Origin: Lachnospiraceae bacterium
Lineage (GTDB): Bacteria; Bacillota_A; Clostridia; Lachnospirales; Lachnospiraceae
Reading direction: 5' to 3'
NCBI GenBank assembly: GCA_021770615.1
Contig: JAETQR010000022.1
Location: 1-64,000 of the forward strand
DNA: 64,000 nt
The notes under the pieces are model-generated. The model was not told the origin of the DNA. It ran no database searches and saw nothing but the letters and a program-made list of their open reading frames with translations. The translations under genes and the position numbers were made by a program. Positions 33,588 through 42,002 of this stretch are shown one piece after another (position 1 is the stretch's first letter; every line of letters starts with the position of its first letter).

Positions 33588-35150
33588 TTATATGGATGCA
33601 TGAGACAGCGCCAGCAATTCCTCTGCAATGCTTTTTACCCTTGCAAAAGACTCTTCGGTCAGACCCGTGATCTCTCCTTCATTGTTGGCATCGTCCACGA
33701 TCTCATCCGCCCTGCTCTTAAAGTTTGACACCAGCTCGTCCAGCGAAAGAGCCATATCGCGCACCTGTTCACTATACAGTCTGGTTTTGTCGCTGCGCTC
33801 CACGATCTGCTCGGTCATGGTTATCGAATTCTTCTGCATGTCCCCCAGAGATTCGGCTTTACTTCTGGCTTCTAATATCTTATCGATTCCCTCTTCAACC
33901 GATAACTGATTCTGCCCATTGATCGATTTGACCCCCTCCAGTCTGGTAAGGATTCTGGATACCAGTTCCTGAATGGAATCACTCGCTGCTTTGGACTGTT
34001 CCGCCAGCTGCTGTACATTATCCGCCACAACGGCAAAACTTCTGCCCTGTTCTCCGGCCCGTGCTGCTTCAATGCTCGCATTTAAAGCTAAAAGATTCGT
34101 ATGTGCAGAAATTCCGGAAATCTGTCCTACAAAATTGGTGATCTCATCGATTCCATTTTCCAGCTGGCTGATCGATTCTCCGGTCTGGTTTGCCGTTTCT
34201 TTAATCTGATGCATGGAGTCCACTGCCACATCCATCGTCTCGACAAATCCCAGAGTATGGTTGGTAACATCCCCGGATATCTGAAACATTTCTTTCGTAT
34301 TTTGATAAATACCATCGATTGCCTCTGACATCTCCGAGACACTTTCCTGAATACGCACCACCTGATTACGGCTTTCCTCACAATCTGCCAATGTATCATG
34401 GGCAGATGAAACAATCTGTTCATTGGCACGCCGGGAGTTCTCCAGATTTTCTTCCACATCTCCCACCATCGTAACCAGTTCCTCAGAGGCGGATTCACAC
34501 TTTTGAAGAAGTTCAGCCATCTGCATACCTTCCTGCTCTTTTTTGATCTTTTCCAAAAGCGTATTTTTGATATAATTTAAGACAGCATTAAATCCCACCA
34601 GTGCCATGATTCTGGGAAACACAAAGAATAAAATAATATTTACAATATTCGTATTAACGGTAATATTACCTGCCAGAAGTGTTTCTGCTTCCTTCGCCGA
34701 GGTTGTAGTCGTCAAAACTAATGTGTTGGCATCACACAGTCCCCAGTAATATCCGCCAACAACAGAGAGGAACAAACCTCCAATGGTCAATACCAGAGTA
34801 AAGGTTTTATACTTTTTCTCCGTATAGGCAATGGAACAGATCATGGGAAAAATCATAAAGAGGGTTGCATGATAAGCCAGTTCCATATTGGCAAAGGAAA
34901 TCATAGCCACCAGTAAAAAGAGCATGATATAGTTGGACGCTGCCTTTTCAAAACCAAGGACATATTTTACGACATATCCCAGTGCCAGAAATACAGCCGC
35001 ACCAATGAGAGCGCTGTTCATGATCGTCTGATCCACGATAAAAATGTGCAGTATGTTCAAAATCCATGCTATTACCAGTACAATAAAGGCAACCCGCATA
35101 CATTTCAACGAATAGTTATTCGCTTTTTTAAATTCAACTTCATTTACCAT
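33588..35150 (-). CDS. Methyl-accepting chemotaxis protein
   Basis: A 520-aa protein with about six membrane segments in the first 215 residues and no large outside domain, so it may sense within the membrane or via a partner. The C-terminal half is the chemoreceptor coiled coil with the hairpin tip [20 protein letters not shown] followed by [20 protein letters not shown], which binds CheA and CheW. GGGAGG lies 5-6 bases before the ATG. Its promoter region contains a paired GGCAGA repeat and a terminator stem, which suggests LytTR-dependent expression. No che or flagellar genes are in the window. Confidence 0.9.
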   Translation of the reverse strand: MVNEVEFKKANNYSLKCMRVAFIVLVIAWILNILHIFIVDQTIMNSALIGAAVFLALGYVVKYVLGFEKAASNYIMLFLLVAMISFANMELAYHATLFMIFPMICSIAYTEKKYKTFTLVLTIGGLFLSVVGGYYWGLCDANTLVLTTTTSAKEAETLLAGNITVNTNIVNIILFFVFPRIMALVGFNAVLNYIKNTLLEKIKKEQEGMQMAELLQKCESASEELVTMVGDVEENLENSRRANEQIVSSAHDTLADCEESRNQVVRIQESVSEMSEAIDGIYQNTKEMFQISGDVTNHTLGFVETMDVAVDSMHQIKETANQTGESISQLENGIDEITNFVGQISGISAHTNLLALNASIEAARAGEQGRSFAVVADNVQQLAEQSKAASDSIQELVSRILTRLEGVKSINGQNQLSVEEGIDKILEARSKAESLGDMQKNSITMTEQIVERSDKTRLYSEQVRDMALSLDELVSNFKSRADEIVDDANNEGEITGLTEESFARVKSIAEELLALSHASI

Positions 35151-35202
35151 CCGTTCCTCCCCTTCGTTCTTGTTTCATATTTACATGTATGATTTTAACA
35201 AA

Positions 35203-35225
35203 AAAACCACTGAAATAGTGGTTTT
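35203..35225 (-). terminator. Rho-independent terminator of the LytTR/GHKL pair
   Basis: On the minus strand AAAACCACT-ATTTC-AGTGGTTTT is a perfect 9-base stem followed by TTTG. It ends the kinase transcript about 80 bases after its stop. It also covers the place where the chemoreceptor gene would need a -35 box; a -10 like TAAAAT lies at 35197-35192. Confidence 0.85.
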
Positions 35226-35257
35226 GGCAGATTTGGTCGATTTTAGGCAGATTTGGT
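35226..35257. promoter_or_regulatory. Paired direct repeat, possible LytTR operator
   Basis: GGCAGATTTGGT occurs twice exactly (35226-35237 and 35246-35257), 20 bases apart. The pair sits about 40-70 bases upstream of the expected start site of the chemoreceptor gene, where activators of the AgrA type bind. Confidence 0.55.
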
Positions 35258-35303
35258 TAAATACATATCAGGCAGGGAACTTGTTGGCAAGCTTATTAAC
35301 AAC

Positions 35304-36572
35304 TCACAGATTCAAGACCGCACAGGCGGAACAGACATCATTCTCTATCTTGTAATCCAGATTTCCGTCGTATTTCCGGCAAACAAAAAGCATGCTGGAA
35401 ATACCAATACTCTTTCCCGCAGGCAGACTGCCGGAAAGTTTCAGTTTGTCAGAGCAGGAATTATTACAAACGATAACCAGCTTGTTGTTTTGAAGCCGGA
35501 CATAGATTTCAATACACGGGTTTTCTTTCCCGGACTTCTGACATCCGTGCAGGGCATTTTCAAGCAGATTTCCTAACAGGGCAATCAAATCAATTTCCCG
35601 CACCTTTAGTTCTTCCGGCACATTACACCGTACCGAAAAGGAGACGCCGCCTTCCCCTGCCTTGTCGGCATATACAGAAAGAATACTGTCTATCGTCCGG
35701 TTCAGGGAGTATTGCTTTACTGCCGCTTCCGAAATCTCATTCCTGTATTCTCCGATATAAGCAAGGATAGCAGACGTGTCGCCTGTTTTTGCATATTCCG
35801 CAATTACTTCCATATGATACCGTATATCATGCCGGAACCTGCGGTTTGCCTGCACCGCATTTTGCAGGACAGACAGCCTGCCTAAAAGATATTCTGCATT
35901 CTGGCGGACTAACGCCGTCTCGGATTCCTTTTTCATATAATTGACATTGCTGAAAATAACGCCATATACCGCACACATCATAATGCTGATTACGGCGAAG
36001 GTCAAAAGCAGATATACATCCGGCATGGCATTTGCCGCATTCAATACCGTTACCACAACCTGTGACAGATAAAACAGCAGGGCAATCACTGCCGGATTCC
36101 ACCACTTTTTGCTGCTATCCATCAATGAACTCAACGTCACTGCGGCATACTTCTTATACAGAACCAGCACCAGCAGTAAGACCATATTTCGCAGAACGAT
36201 TGCCACATAATATCCTGCTATTTCGGAAATCTGCGGCAGAAACAGCCGAACCATCAGTTTCAACATATTGTCCGAAACAGAAAATAAGCAGAAGTAAGTG
36301 ATAAATAAAAAACTCTTTTTGAGAAAACCATCCCGCGAAACAATGCAGAAATAAAGGAACAACAGCACTACGATTCCTATATATGAAAAAAAGGCATTCC
36401 ATCCTCCTGCTGCAAATCCATAACCCATCAGGCCGGCAAAAAGAACTGCATGAATACAGCTGATAAGCCCAAATATCTTTTTGGAATATCTCTGTTCGTT
36501 TACATAATAGACTACAATCGTATGACACAGCACCGTAAGGATTAATCCCGGAAGCTGATATACTCCGCTCAT
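35304..36572 (-). CDS. GHKL sensor histidine kinase (AgrC-like)
   Basis: A 422-aa protein with about six to seven membrane segments in residues 1-205, then the kinase core. RRFRHDIRYHMEVIAEYAKT carries the likely phospho-His, LLGNLLENALHGC is the N box, and GKSIGISSMLFVCRKYDGNL the G box. It overlaps the upstream regulator by 4 bases, so they are co-translated and certainly a pair. The signal is unknown; no AgrB/AgrD-type genes are adjacent. It ends with a strong terminator. Confidence 0.88.
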   Translation of the reverse strand: MSGVYQLPGLILTVLCHTIVVYYVNEQRYSKKIFGLISCIHAVLFAGLMGYGFAAGGWNAFFSYIGIVVLLFLYFCIVSRDGFLKKSFLFITYFCLFSVSDNMLKLMVRLFLPQISEIAGYYVAIVLRNMVLLLVLVLYKKYAAVTLSSLMDSSKKWWNPAVIALLFYLSQVVVTVLNAANAMPDVYLLLTFAVISIMMCAVYGVIFSNVNYMKKESETALVRQNAEYLLGRLSVLQNAVQANRRFRHDIRYHMEVIAEYAKTGDTSAILAYIGEYRNEISEAAVKQYSLNRTIDSILSVYADKAGEGGVSFSVRCNVPEELKVREIDLIALLGNLLENALHGCQKSGKENPCIEIYVRLQNNKLVIVCNNSCSDKLKLSGSLPAGKSIGISSMLFVCRKYDGNLDYKIENDVCSACAVLNL

Positions 36573-37291
36573 TTCAATGCCTCCTTCCGATAGAAATCCA
36601 TATATGTTTTCTTCACTTCTTCACTTCTCCTTCTTGGGATGGGGATTTTAGCACCATTCACGATTTCTAAAGCATTTCCGGCAATCTGCCGTACAAACGT
36701 GAGATTTACAATATAAGAAGCACCCACCCACACAAATTCCGGGTACTCCTGTATCTCCTCAAACATCTGTGATAGTTTCATACGCAGCCGGAGGGTTTCA
36801 CCGGAAAACAGACTGATCATCAGATAATGGTTCTGTGATTCAATAAATATAATTTCATGGACACAGACACGATACACGCCATCCACACAGGCAAAGGACA
36901 GAAAATCCTGCTCCTCCATTTTCCTTATCGCACGATCAAGTGCTTCATTAAACTGCTCCTGTGAAAATGGCTTGAGCAGATAATGGACCGCATTCATTGC
37001 AAATGCCGTTACCGCATATTCATCGCTGGTCGTTAGAAAAACAACACCCGTATTCGGGTTTTTGGCAAGCATTTCCTTGGCAGCATCCGTTCCAAGAACA
37101 TCCGGCATACAAATATCCAAAAGGGCAATATCATAGTTTTTCCCTTTTCCCACCACATGTAAAAGATCACCAGCAGACCTGTATTCGTCAATATCAAAAT
37201 GATATTCCGAATGTGTCTTTGCATAGATCTCTAATGCTGTTCGGATCTGTTTCAAGTCCTTTTGTATATCATCGCATACTGCTATCTGCAT
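36569..37291 (-). CDS. LytTR response regulator (AgrA-like)
   Basis: A 240-aa protein. The receiver part has QIAVCDDIQKDLKQIRTALE and the phospho-Asp in IALLDICMPDVLGTDAA, ending with KPF. The LytTR domain follows (FACVDGVYRVCVHEIIFIES, HYLMISLFSGETLRLRMKLS, FVWVGASYIVNLTFVRQI). The start at 37291 is preferred since AGGGA lies 6-7 bases ahead; the ATG seven codons upstream has no ribosome site. It heads the regulator-kinase operon behind an extended -10 promoter. Confidence 0.88.
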   Translation of the reverse strand: MQIAVCDDIQKDLKQIRTALEIYAKTHSEYHFDIDEYRSAGDLLHVVGKGKNYDIALLDICMPDVLGTDAAKEMLAKNPNTGVVFLTTSDEYAVTAFAMNAVHYLLKPFSQEQFNEALDRAIRKMEEQDFLSFACVDGVYRVCVHEIIFIESQNHYLMISLFSGETLRLRMKLSQMFEEIQEYPEFVWVGASYIVNLTFVRQIAGNALEIVNGAKIPIPRRRSEEVKKTYMDFYRKEALK

Positions 37292-37372
37292 CTTCTGTCC
37301 CTGCTTTCCCATGTCAAAGATGACATTGTTGTCCTTGATACTTTTATTTGAAACTTATGTAATATCTTTAAT

Positions 37373-37381
37373 ATTATAACA
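37373..37381 (-). promoter_or_regulatory. Extended -10 promoter of the LytTR/GHKL pair
   Basis: The minus strand reads TGTTATAAT, an extended -10 box, about 85 bases before the start codon. The best -35 (TTGCGT) is 19 bases away, so the promoter is weak or activated. Confidence 0.45.
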
Positions 37382-37434
37382 TAACCACCTATGGACAACG
37401 CAAGTAGTTTTTGTAATGGGGAGAAGAAAATGAT

Positions 37435-37503
37435 ATCAGCCACTTTCCCCGCAATCGCCGGGCGCAACGTCTTGTCATTCATTTCCACACTGCTTCCGCC
37501 TCT
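37435..37503 (-). pseudogene. Flavodoxin scrap
   Basis: About 20 codons read SVEMNDKTLRPAIAGKVADI, like the RPxIxGKV stretch that precedes the VGYPIWW motif in the flavodoxins of this window. No start or end remains. Confidence 0.4.
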
Positions 37504-38187
37504 TTACTTTTTGTCCGCTAACAGCCTGCCCATTCCTTTCATGCTGTAATAGCCGATCAATACCCACAATCCCATCATCGCTATATATTCTGAAAATACG
37601 GAAACTGGCGTCTGCTCAAAATCAAAGAACGCAAACTGGATCTTCAAAAACATATAGGAAACGATATCTGCTTTGTAAAAACAAACTGCCCCATAACCGG
37701 CAGCTCCAACTGCTATGATTCGGAGAATCCAGGGGATGCTATTTGGTATTTTCCTGTTTCTTACGATCTTTCCTGCGATACCTACAACCATGCCCCAGTG
37801 AAATCCAAGATGCACACTCATCAATACAAATCCCCAATAAGAGGCTGCCATGTGCATCTGTCTGGCGAGTGCCATCTGCCCACTTACGGAGACAAAATCA
37901 AATACATAATGTGACATGATAATTCCGCTGTAAGCAAGACACAGCATAGAAAACAGGACGGCAAAATTCACGACCAGCCGCATCACACGGATGATACTGT
38001 ATTTTCCCCTGCACAGACTTTTGTACCATTTGAAGTTCAGAATGTTATGTGCCAAAAACAAAACAAGCATCCCTGCTCCAAACCACTCATGAAATTCCTG
38101 CCCTGTGATCTGAAATGCCATGAGCAAAAGCAGCAGTACCGTCATTAAAAAGTCAATGATAACTTTGATCTTCATTGTAAGCTTCAT
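37504..38187 (-). CDS. DUF4405 membrane cytochrome-like protein
   Basis: A 227-aa protein with about five to six membrane segments and well-spaced His residues: QEFHEWFGAGM, LAHNILNFKWY, IMSHYVF, MHMAAS and SVHLGFHWG. This fits the DUF4405 group of b-type cytochromes that bind haem through membrane His pairs and are often linked to extracellular flavin proteins. It overlaps the CMD gene by 4 bases and is last in a MerR-CMD-cytochrome operon. It may pass electrons across the membrane to secreted flavodoxins such as those in this window; that link is inference. Confidence 0.75.
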   Translation of the reverse strand: MKLTMKIKVIIDFLMTVLLLLLMAFQITGQEFHEWFGAGMLVLFLAHNILNFKWYKSLCRGKYSIIRVMRLVVNFAVLFSMLCLAYSGIIMSHYVFDFVSVSGQMALARQMHMAASYWGFVLMSVHLGFHWGMVVGIAGKIVRNRKIPNSIPWILRIIAVGAAGYGAVCFYKADIVSYMFLKIQFAFFDFEQTPVSVFSEYIAMMGLWVLIGYYSMKGMGRLLADKK

Positions 38188-38528
38188 TCTTTCTCACCCC
38201 ATACATCCGTTGCAAGACGGAACACCGCCCATCCCTTTGGCCAGCCGACATACATTGCCACATGGGTAATGATGGCAGCAATTTCTTCCTTTGTGACACC
38301 ATTATTCTTTGCATTCTGCAGATGATAGGTCAGTGACGAGTCTGTAATGCCGGAGGCCATCAGCGACACCACCGTTATGATGCATTTCATCTTGACCGAA
38401 ATAGCATCTTCATTCCACACTTCACCAAACAGCACATCATCATTTAAATGTGCAAACATTGGTGCAAATTCACCGAGACTGTCCCTGCCTGCTGTTTGTA
38501 CGATCTTTTCGCTTTTTATATCCTTCAT
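38184..38528 (-). CDS. Carboxymuconolactone decarboxylase (CMD) family protein
   Basis: A 114-aa protein with the AhpD/CMD fold pattern: MFAHLNDDVLFGEVWN, KCIITVVSLMASG and KNNGVTKEEIAAIITHVAMY. The usual CxxC thiol pair of AhpD is absent, though the conserved His is kept (ITHVAMYVGWPKGW). Members without CxxC act as small redox or decarboxylating proteins of unclear substrate. It overlaps both neighbours by 4 bases, so all three genes are co-translated. A decayed copy of its 3' end lies at about 52500-52605. Confidence 0.85.
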   Translation of the reverse strand: MKDIKSEKIVQTAGRDSLGEFAPMFAHLNDDVLFGEVWNEDAISVKMKCIITVVSLMASGITDSSLTYHLQNAKNNGVTKEEIAAIITHVAMYVGWPKGWAVFRLATDVWGEKE

Positions 38529-38893
38529 ATCTTTATGTCTCCCTTCTTTAATTCTCCGATCATATAATCCAGTTCATCCAGTAACTGCTGTTTCTTATGG
38601 ATTTCATCCAACAACAAAAACCGTTGTTTTCTCAAAATCTGTATCTGCCCTTTTGTATCACTCCCATCATCATAAAATAGTTTCATAAATTCTTTTATTT
38701 TCCCTATTCCCATTCCTGCGTTCATCAGGGAATGGACCATTCCCACACAGCGTATCTGTGTTTCCGTATATTCAATTTTGCCATCCGGTAATACATTGTG
38801 TTGCAAAAGTCCATGTTCTTCACAATATTTGATTTCACCCACACTGATATGATAACGTCTGCCCGCTTCCTCTGCTGTCATACGTACCTCCAT
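38525..38893 (-). CDS. MerR family transcriptional regulator
   Basis: A 122-aa protein: a winged helix-turn-helix with AEEAGRRYHISVGEIKYCEE and LPDGKIEYTETQIRCVGMVH, then the long dimer helix (LRKQRFLLLDEIHKKQQLLD). There are no metal-binding Cys clusters, so an organic or redox signal is likelier. Two in-frame starts (38893 and 38881) each have a GGAGG ahead. It heads the operon with CMD and the cytochrome. A perfect inverted repeat lies between it and a strong promoter, probably its own operator. Confidence 0.85.
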   Translation of the reverse strand: MEVRMTAEEAGRRYHISVGEIKYCEEHGLLQHNVLPDGKIEYTETQIRCVGMVHSLMNAGMGIGKIKEFMKLFYDDGSDTKGQIQILRKQRFLLLDEIHKKQQLLDELDYMIGELKKGDIKI

Positions 38894-38960
38894 TTTCTGT
38901 ACATCCTCCTCTCCTCCTCTCTTCTTCCGATACTTTTATCTCCACAATGCGATGAAAAAA

Positions 38961-39003
38961 GTAAATGTACCTGAAGAATTCCACATTCCCCTTGTACATT
39001 TAC
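38961..39003. promoter_or_regulatory. Inverted repeat, possible MerR operator
   Basis: GTAAATGTAC (38961-38970) and GTACATTTAC (38994-39003) are exact inverted copies 23 bases apart, just downstream of the -10 box. One arm is kept in the decayed copy near 52608. Confidence 0.55.
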
Positions 39004-39032
39004 ATTATATTTCTCTATTCTGTTTATATCAA
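39004..39032 (-). promoter_or_regulatory. Strong sigma-A promoter of the MerR-CMD-cytochrome operon
   Basis: On the minus strand TTGATA (39032-39027) and TATAAT (39009-39004) are 17 bases apart. The leader is about 100 bases and starts inside the inverted repeat. Confidence 0.75.
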
Positions 39033-39110
39033 ATACTTAGTTTTTATGCCTCACTCATGCCCGAAAAGCATTTTGCATATTTAGCAGACTTTTTACTTTT
39101 TATTTTGCGC

Positions 39111-39180
39111 TTATTTCAGTCCTTTCACCCACTTATCTACTGTTTTTTGTGAAGGCACATCATAGAAATTACGTCCCGCC
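39111..39180 (-). pseudogene. Flavodoxin 3' end scrap
   Basis: The frame reads AGRNFYDVPSQKTVDKWVKG then LK and stop. The DNA is essentially identical to the 3' end of the intact flavodoxin at 52646-53266, including bases past the stop. Upstream the similarity ends abruptly at the LysR remnant. Confidence 0.8.
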
Positions 39181-39420
39181 ACTAATCCTCTGAATATTCT
39201 GTTCTATTTGGCGATTGGCATGCAGCAACTGTGGTGCTTGTTCATAAAGATAGTCTCCTGCTTCCGTAGGCTCTAATCCCCGGGCAGTTCTCGAAAAAAG
39301 GATCGCATCCAGCTCATTTTCCATGCTTTGTAGCAGACGGCTTAATCCCTGAGGAGAAATATAAAGTTGTTCTGCAACCCGGCGCAGACTTTTCTGCTCA
39401 TAAATTCTCTTAATTATGAT
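39169..39420 (-). pseudogene. LysR family regulator, N-terminal remnant
   Basis: The frame encodes a LysR winged helix: IYEQKSLRRVAEQLYISPQG, LSRLLQSMENELDAILFSRT, ARGLEPTEAGDYLY. It lacks a start codon (a TAA is just upstream) and the whole ligand-binding domain; it runs into flavodoxin DNA at about 39180. Bases 39421-39494 hold nothing recognised. Confidence 0.75.
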
Positions 39421-39494
39421 ATTTTACTACTTTTTATCTAACTGATATCATTCTGACCAACATCAAAATATGTTCCCTTTCAATGCAAAATTTC

Positions 39495-40472
39495 TTACTG
39501 CTTCCTTTCTTTTATAAAATCCCATACATCTCTTTCTTCCGGCATGACCTTTAAAGCACCTTTCCTTGTTGTGATAATAGAAGCACAAGCATTAGCAAAC
39601 TCCAGCATATCATACAATTTTTGTTTATCCAACCCATCCAAACCATATTTCAGAATACTGTTTAGCACACATGCCATAAAGGTATCCCCTGCCCCCGTTG
39701 TTTCAATAGTTGCCTTGTTCAAGAACGCAGGACACTCTACCATGATCTTACTATAATATGCCTTGCTTCCCTTATTTCCCATTGTTACACAGATTAATGG
39801 TATATGATATTGTTCCTGCAACCTTGCCACACCCTCATCAATATCCGAACCTCCTGTAAAAAAAGCAATCTCATCATCTGAAATTTTCAAAATATGGCAT
39901 TTACTCATTCCATAGGCAATTTTTTCTTTTGCCACATCCAAATTATTCCACAAGGGAGGTCTCAAATTGGGATCAAAGGAAATTACCGCATTGGCTTCCC
40001 CTGCCAGGTCGATTGCCCTTTTTGTCGCTTTTTCACATGCTTCATCCGTCATAGACAATGTTCCAAAATGAAAAATCCTACACGACTGAATCAAATTTTT
40101 ACTTATCTCCACATCCGCTTCTGTCAACATCATATCCGCTCCCGGATTACGGTAAAAGGAAAAACTGCGGTCTCCGTCTGAAGCTGTATGTACAAATGCC
40201 AATGTGGTAGGAACCTCATCATCTATCATCAGGTTACTGATATCAATTCCAATTTCTGCAACCACCTTCCGAAGCATTTCCCCAAAAGAATCATTCCCCA
40301 CTTTTCCAATAAAAGCTGTATGTTTTCCAAATTTCTGCAGCATTGACAATACATTGCACGGTGCACCGCCGGGATTAGCCTCAAAAAGCGGATTGCCCTG
40401 TTCACTGTTACCATTCATTGTGAAATCTACCAGCAATTCTCCTAATGCAACTACATCATATATTTTTTTCAT
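39495..40472 (-). CDS. scrK: PfkB family carbohydrate kinase, probably fructokinase
   Basis: A 325-aa ribokinase-family protein. It has VVALGELLVDFTMNG, GGAPCNVLSMLQKFGKHTAF near the start, and the PfkB signature TTGAGDTFMACVLNS with the catalytic Asp near residue 255. The early GAPxN pattern is typical of fructokinases. In this cluster it would phosphorylate fructose freed from sucrose or raffinose. GAGGTG precedes the ATG, and the gene follows galT after 27 bases as the last of the sugar operon. Other sugar substrates cannot be excluded. Confidence 0.85.
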   Translation of the reverse strand: MKKIYDVVALGELLVDFTMNGNSEQGNPLFEANPGGAPCNVLSMLQKFGKHTAFIGKVGNDSFGEMLRKVVAEIGIDISNLMIDDEVPTTLAFVHTASDGDRSFSFYRNPGADMMLTEADVEISKNLIQSCRIFHFGTLSMTDEACEKATKRAIDLAGEANAVISFDPNLRPPLWNNLDVAKEKIAYGMSKCHILKISDDEIAFFTGGSDIDEGVARLQEQYHIPLICVTMGNKGSKAYYSKIMVECPAFLNKATIETTGAGDTFMACVLNSILKYGLDGLDKQKLYDMLEFANACASIITTRKGALKVMPEERDVWDFIKERKQ

Positions 40473-40499
40473 ACAAACACCTCACTTTAAGTAAGAAAA

Positions 40500-41990
40500 C
40501 TATAAAATATCCAAAAAACGTTTAAACGCATCTCGTCCTTCATCGGTACATTTATAAACACCTGCACATTCCAAAACCTTTACAAATACTTTACCAATCT
40601 CACACTGAAGAATAGAATGAATATTGTCCGCCGTAATCTCGTACTTATCCTTCCATTCCTCTACCCAATCCGCATGCTTTTCGGTTTCTTCTTTCGCTCG
40701 AATGTCTTTTCCATTCAAAATAGCATCTTCAAGCAAATCCATCTCCTTTTTCAACCGTGCTGGTAACACCGCTAAGCCCATCACCTCAATCAATCCGATA
40801 TTTTCTTTCTTAATGTGGTGATATTGTTCTGCCGGATGATATACACCCCATGGACTTTTTTCTGTCGTTATATTATTTCTAAGCACCAGATCCAGTTCAA
40901 ACAAGTCTCCATGCATGCGTGCAATAGGAGTCATCGTATTATGTGGTGTGCCTTCTGTCTCACTATAGATAAATGCCGCTTCATCTGTATAGTTCCGCCA
41001 CATAGCAAGAATATGGTCTGCTGCCTCTGCAATACGGACAACCTCTTTTCCCTGAAGACGGATAACAGACATAGGCCATTTCACAACACCTGCCGTCAGA
41101 TCTTCATAGTTCCTTAACTTAAAACAAAATTCATATGGTGCCTTCGCCATGGCAAAAACATAACCGCCACCCTGAAAATGGTCATGGCTCAAAATCGATC
41201 CGCCCACAATGGGAAGGTCTGCATTTGACCCGGCCGTATAATGTGGGAATAACTTGACAAATTCAAGAAGTTTTGTAAATACAGCTCTGTCAATCCTCAT
41301 TGGTATATGTTTCTCATTTAGGATAATACAATGCTCATTATAATATACATAAGGTGAATACTGAAGAAAATAATTCTCGCCACCCAGCGTAAGTGGAATC
41401 ACCCGGTGGTTCTGTCTTGCCGGGTGTGCAAAATGTCCGGCATAACCTTCATTTTCTTTGCACAACAGACAAGCAGGATATCCTGATTTCTTTGCTCTTC
41501 CGGCTTTTGCGATATCCTTTGGATCTTTCTCCGGCTTAGATAAATTGATAGTAATATCAATGGGGCCAAATTCCGTTTGCGTTACCCACTTCTCATCTTT
41601 TTCAATTCTATCCCTGCGGATATAATTCGTTGCCTGACTAAAGGCATAATAAAAATCAGTTGCCTCATTAGGAGAAGAATTATACTTATCCTCGAAAGTT
41701 TTTCTGACAACTGAGGGCGGTGGCGTCAGTATCCCCATAATTTTTGTATCAAAGAGATCTCTGGCAGTAATTGTATCCTCTTCCAGAATCTCCCGCTCCA
41801 ATGCATAAGCAAGCATATCCTCAAGAATCAGAGAAAGCGCTCTTGGAACAACAGGCTCCTCTTTTCCCTCATATTCCAGAACTTCAAATAATTCCAGCAA
41901 CCGATTTGTCACATACACCTGATCTGCCGGAGAAACAAGATGATTTTGCATTCCATATGCCACCAATTCAGAAATCAGTTTTCCAATCAT
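40500..41990 (-). CDS. galT: UDP-glucose-hexose-1-phosphate uridylyltransferase (type 2)
   Basis: A 496-aa protein of the long Firmicutes GalT type. It exchanges UMP between UDP-glucose and galactose-1-phosphate in the Leloir pathway. Visible marks include PACLLCKENEGYAGHFAHPA, HCIILNEKHIPMRI and GGSILSHDHFQGGGYVF, the last holding the His-x-His active site. The start was set at ATG 41990, with AGGAG 9 bases ahead; a GTG at 41999 is the other choice. It lies 12 bases after galE. The cluster order is galK-galE-galT-scrK. Confidence 0.93.
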   Translation of the reverse strand: MIGKLISELVAYGMQNHLVSPADQVYVTNRLLELFEVLEYEGKEEPVVPRALSLILEDMLAYALEREILEEDTITARDLFDTKIMGILTPPPSVVRKTFEDKYNSSPNEATDFYYAFSQATNYIRRDRIEKDEKWVTQTEFGPIDITINLSKPEKDPKDIAKAGRAKKSGYPACLLCKENEGYAGHFAHPARQNHRVIPLTLGGENYFLQYSPYVYYNEHCIILNEKHIPMRIDRAVFTKLLEFVKLFPHYTAGSNADLPIVGGSILSHDHFQGGGYVFAMAKAPYEFCFKLRNYEDLTAGVVKWPMSVIRLQGKEVVRIAEAADHILAMWRNYTDEAAFIYSETEGTPHNTMTPIARMHGDLFELDLVLRNNITTEKSPWGVYHPAEQYHHIKKENIGLIEVMGLAVLPARLKKEMDLLEDAILNGKDIRAKEETEKHADWVEEWKDKYEITADNIHSILQCEIGKVFVKVLECAGVYKCTDEGRDAFKRFLDIL

Positions 41991-42002
41991 GACAGACACC
42001 TC

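Noticed and set aside
35226..35257. The repeat pair as a recombination attachment site
   Set aside because: The same layout recurs upstream of other promoters, which fits an operator better; no integrase or target gene is next to it.
37313..37503. A 68-codon frame at 37282-37488 as a gene
   Set aside because: No ribosome site or family; only the 20-codon flavodoxin-like scrap inside it is meaningful.
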